This document shows positions 30,123 through 32,099 of a DNA stretch of 32,099 nucleotides, one piece after another. How positions within the stretch are numbered: position 1 is the first letter of the stretch; every line of letters starts with the position of its first letter. The stretch covers positions 1 to 32,099 of the forward strand of contig DAOUAK010000163.1 of assembly GCA_034433695.1 (NCBI GenBank), read 5' to 3'. The notes below the pieces were generated by a model. It searched no databases and had not been told where the DNA came from. It saw nothing but the letters and a program-made list of their open reading frames with translations. The translations under genes and the position numbers were made by a program. The DNA comes from JASFBA01 sp034433695. Its GTDB lineage: Bacteria > Chloroflexota > Chloroflexia > DTKN01.

Positions 30123-32099
30123 CTAGTGGACCGCTTCTTCCTCGATTCGGATCGCCTCGGCCATCGGGCAGGGGCCCTGGCAACGGAAGACGATCTCGCC
30201 GTTTTCGGCATCCACCACGATCGTGTCGCCGGGCTTGAACTCGCCCCGGAGCAGGCGGCGGGAAAGGGGCGTTTCCACCAGGCGCTGGATCGTGCGACGC
30301 AGGGGGCGGGCTCCGTAAACCGGGTTGTAGCCTTCGCGTACCAGGAGTTCCTTGGCCGCTTGGGTCGGCACGATGGTGATGCCCTGTTCGCTCAGGCGCT
30401 GGCCGACCTCACGAATCTGCATCTCGACGATCTGGAGCAGTTCCTCGCGGCTCAGCGAATGGAAGATAATCACCTCGTCGATGCGGTTGAGGAATTCGGG
30501 GCGGAAGGTGCGCTTGAGGGCCTCTTCGATGTTGCGGCGCATCTCCTCCTCGTCAATTTTATCCTGTTCCGAACGGGCAAAGCCCAGCCCGGAGGAGACG
30601 CGGATGAACTCGGTGCCCACGTTGGAGGTCATAATGATCACCGTGTTCTTGAAATCCACGGTGTGGCCCTGGCCGTCGGTGAGCCGGCCCTCGTCGAGCA
30701 CCTGGAGGAGGGAGTTGAAGACTTCCGGATCGGCCTTTTCCACCTCGTCGAAGAGGATGACCTGGTAGGGGCGACGGCGCACCGCTTCGGTGAGTTGCCC
30801 GCCCTCCTCGTAGCCGACGTAGCCGGGAGGGGCCCCGATCAGGCGGGAGACGGTGTGTTTTTCGTGATATTCGCTCATATCAATGCGGGTCATGGCGTTT
30901 TCATCGTCGAAGAGGAATTCCGCCAGGGCCTTGGCCAGTTCGGTTTTGCCCACGCCGGTGGGGCCAAGGAAGATAAAGGTGCCGATGGGCCGGCGGGGGT
31001 CCTTGAGGCCGGCGCGGGCCCGCCGGATGGCATCGGAGACGGCGGCGATGGCTTCGTCCTGGCCCACCACCCGCTGGTGCAGCCGGGTCTCCATCTCCAG
31101 GAGTTTTTCCTTCTCCTGCTCCAGCATCCGGTTGACCGGGATGCCGGTCCAGGAAGCCACGATGCCGGCCACGTCCTCGGCGGTGACCACCTCCTGGAGG
31201 CCGGCCTCTCGGAACCAGCGTTCCTTCTTTTCCTGAAACTCGCGCTGGAGGGTCAGGTAGCGGGATCGGGCCAGGGCTGCCCGCTCATAGTCCTGGGACA
31301 GGGCGGCTTCCTCCTCTTCCCGGGAAAGGGCCCGCAGTTCCTCCTCCATCGCCTTGAGTTCGGCCGGCATACTGAAGATGTCCATCCGCACCTTGGCGGC
31401 AGCCTCGTCCACCAGGTCAATGGCCTTGTCCGGCAGGTAGCGCTCGCTGATATAGCGGGCGGAGAGGCGGGCGGCGGCCTCCAGCGCCTCGTCGGTGATG
31501 CGGAGACCGTGATGTTCCTCATAGCGGCTGCGCAGCCCCTTGAGCATCTCCACCGTCTGCTCGACGGAGGGTTCCTCGATAAAGATGGGGGAGAAACGGC
31601 GTTCCAGGGCGGCATCCTTTTCGATGTAGCGGCGGTAGTCGTCGGTGGTGGTGACGCCGATACACTGGAGTTCGCCCCGGGCCAGGGCCGGCTTGAGCAT
31701 ACTGGAGGCATCTATGGCCCCGGAGGCCGCACCGGCTCCCACCACGGTGTGCAGTTCGTCAATAAAGAGGATGATCTCCCCCTGGCCGCGCCGGACTTCG
31801 TCCAGGACGGCCTTGAGGCGCTCCTCGAATTCGCCGCGAAACTTGGAGCCGGCCACCAGCGCGGCCAGGTCCAGGGCCACCACCCGTTTGCTCCGGAGCG
31901 GCTCCGGCACATCCCCGGCGGCAATCTTCTGGGCCAATCCTTCGACGATGGCCGTCTTGCCCACCCCACTTTCCCCGATGATGACCGGGTTATTTTTGGT
32001 ACGACGGGAGAGAATCTGGATGACCCGGCGAATCTCGGCGTCGCGCCCGATGACCGGGTCCAGCCGGCCGGCCCGGGCCATCTCGGTCAGGTCGTGGCT
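30123..32099 (-). CDS. clpC: ATP-dependent Clp protease ATP-binding subunit ClpC (5' end outside window)
   Basis: 658 residues visible; the N-terminal Clp_N repeats lie beyond the right edge. AAA+ unfoldase that feeds substrates to ClpP. First ATPase module: LDPVIGRDAEIRRVIQIL, Walker A GESGVGKT (around 31953-31976), LFIDELHT. A short middle domain with a UVR-like helix (LSQDYERAALARSRYLTLQREF) marks ClpC rather than ClpB, whose middle domain is much longer. Second module: Walker A GPTGVGKT (around 30941-30965), SEYHEKHTVSRLIGAPPGYVGYEEGG, LFDEVEKA, TSNVGTEFI, then the C-terminal YGARPLRRTIQR. The tail FRCQGPCPMAEAIRI contains two Cys and is unusual. Confidence 0.95.
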   Translation of the reverse strand, partial: SHDLTEMARAGRLDPVIGRDAEIRRVIQILSRRTKNNPVIIGESGVGKTAIVEGLAQKIAAGDVPEPLRSKRVVALDLAALVAGSKFRGEFEERLKAVLDEVRRGQGEIILFIDELHTVVGAGAASGAIDASSMLKPALARGELQCIGVTTTDDYRRYIEKDAALERRFSPIFIEEPSVEQTVEMLKGLRSRYEEHHGLRITDEALEAAARLSARYISERYLPDKAIDLVDEAAAKVRMDIFSMPAELKAMEEELRALSREEEEAALSQDYERAALARSRYLTLQREFQEKKERWFREAGLQEVVTAEDVAGIVASWTGIPVNRMLEQEKEKLLEMETRLHQRVVGQDEAIAAVSDAIRRARAGLKDPRRPIGTFIFLGPTGVGKTELAKALAEFLFDDENAMTRIDMSEYHEKHTVSRLIGAPPGYVGYEEGGQLTEAVRRRPYQVILFDEVEKADPEVFNSLLQVLDEGRLTDGQGHTVDFKNTVIIMTSNVGTEFIRVSSGLGFARSEQDKIDEEEMRRNIEEALKRTFRPEFLNRIDEVIIFHSLSREELLQIVEMQIREVGQRLSEQGITIVPTQAAKELLVREGYNPVYGARPLRRTIQRLVETPLSRRLLRGEFKPGDTIVVDAENGEIVFRCQGPCPMAEAIRIEEEAVH

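Overview
The window looks like a stretch of core chromosome from a GC-rich bacterium, most probably a member of the Chloroflexota (Anaerolineae-like, possibly thermophilic). This is inferred from gene content, not from a marker-gene tree. The supporting signs are a Roadblock/LC7 gene in a dnaX-ybaB-recR cluster, an Asp23-FakA-DegV-DegV run, a very large secreted C25 protease ending in a YLPLV tail, Gram-positive-style Shine-Dalgarno (SD) sites (AAGGAGG), and a strong preference for GGCCGG-rich codons. No tRNA, rRNA, CRISPR array or intact mobile element is visible. The only mobile-element trace is a likely transposase C-terminus running off the left edge.

Layout. (1) 1-1300: transposase remnant, then a promoter, a LiaF-like membrane protein and an intrinsic terminator. 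(2) 1306-5566, minus strand: a five-gene operon from one strong promoter, in the order unknown 109-aa protein, plsX, PH-like protein, DUF692-type metalloenzyme, M49-like metallopeptidase. (3) 5705-6488, minus: a promoter driving a 7-Cys rubredoxin-like protein and a DUF6529-like four-helix membrane protein. (4) 6574-10401, minus: a 1249-aa gingipain-type (C25) exported protease with its own promoter and a possible operator. (5) 10468-16146, plus: dnaX-ybaB-recR-roadblock-prmA-rsmE-PHP. (6) 16198-18394, minus: radA-plsY. (7) 18545-24572, plus: a TPR/SLT lytic transglycosylase, then a LysM-M23 peptidase, flavodiiron protein and prmC. (8) 24645-24906, minus: rpmB, whose promoter shares its -35 box with the opposite promoter of (9). 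(9) 24900-30032, plus: asp23-fakA-degV-degV and a CPBP-like/LysM fusion. (10) 30074-32099, minus: clpC, cut by the window edge, with its terminator.

How the genes fit together. Three separate operons hold the acyl-phosphate node of membrane lipid synthesis: PlsX (acyl-ACP to acyl-phosphate), FakA plus two DegV/FakB-type proteins (free fatty acid to acyl-phosphate) and PlsY (acyl-phosphate to lysophosphatidate). A second theme is the cell envelope: LiaF-like sensor, Asp23, SLT transglycosylase, M23 endopeptidase and two LysM proteins. The rest is housekeeping: replication and repair (DnaX, YbaB, RecR, RadA), ribosome and translation modification (PrmA, RsmE, PrmC, L28), oxygen defence (flavodiiron protein) and proteolysis (ClpC). 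Many genes have clear TTGNNN-(16/17)-TANNNT promoters, several of which correct otherwise over-long gene starts.
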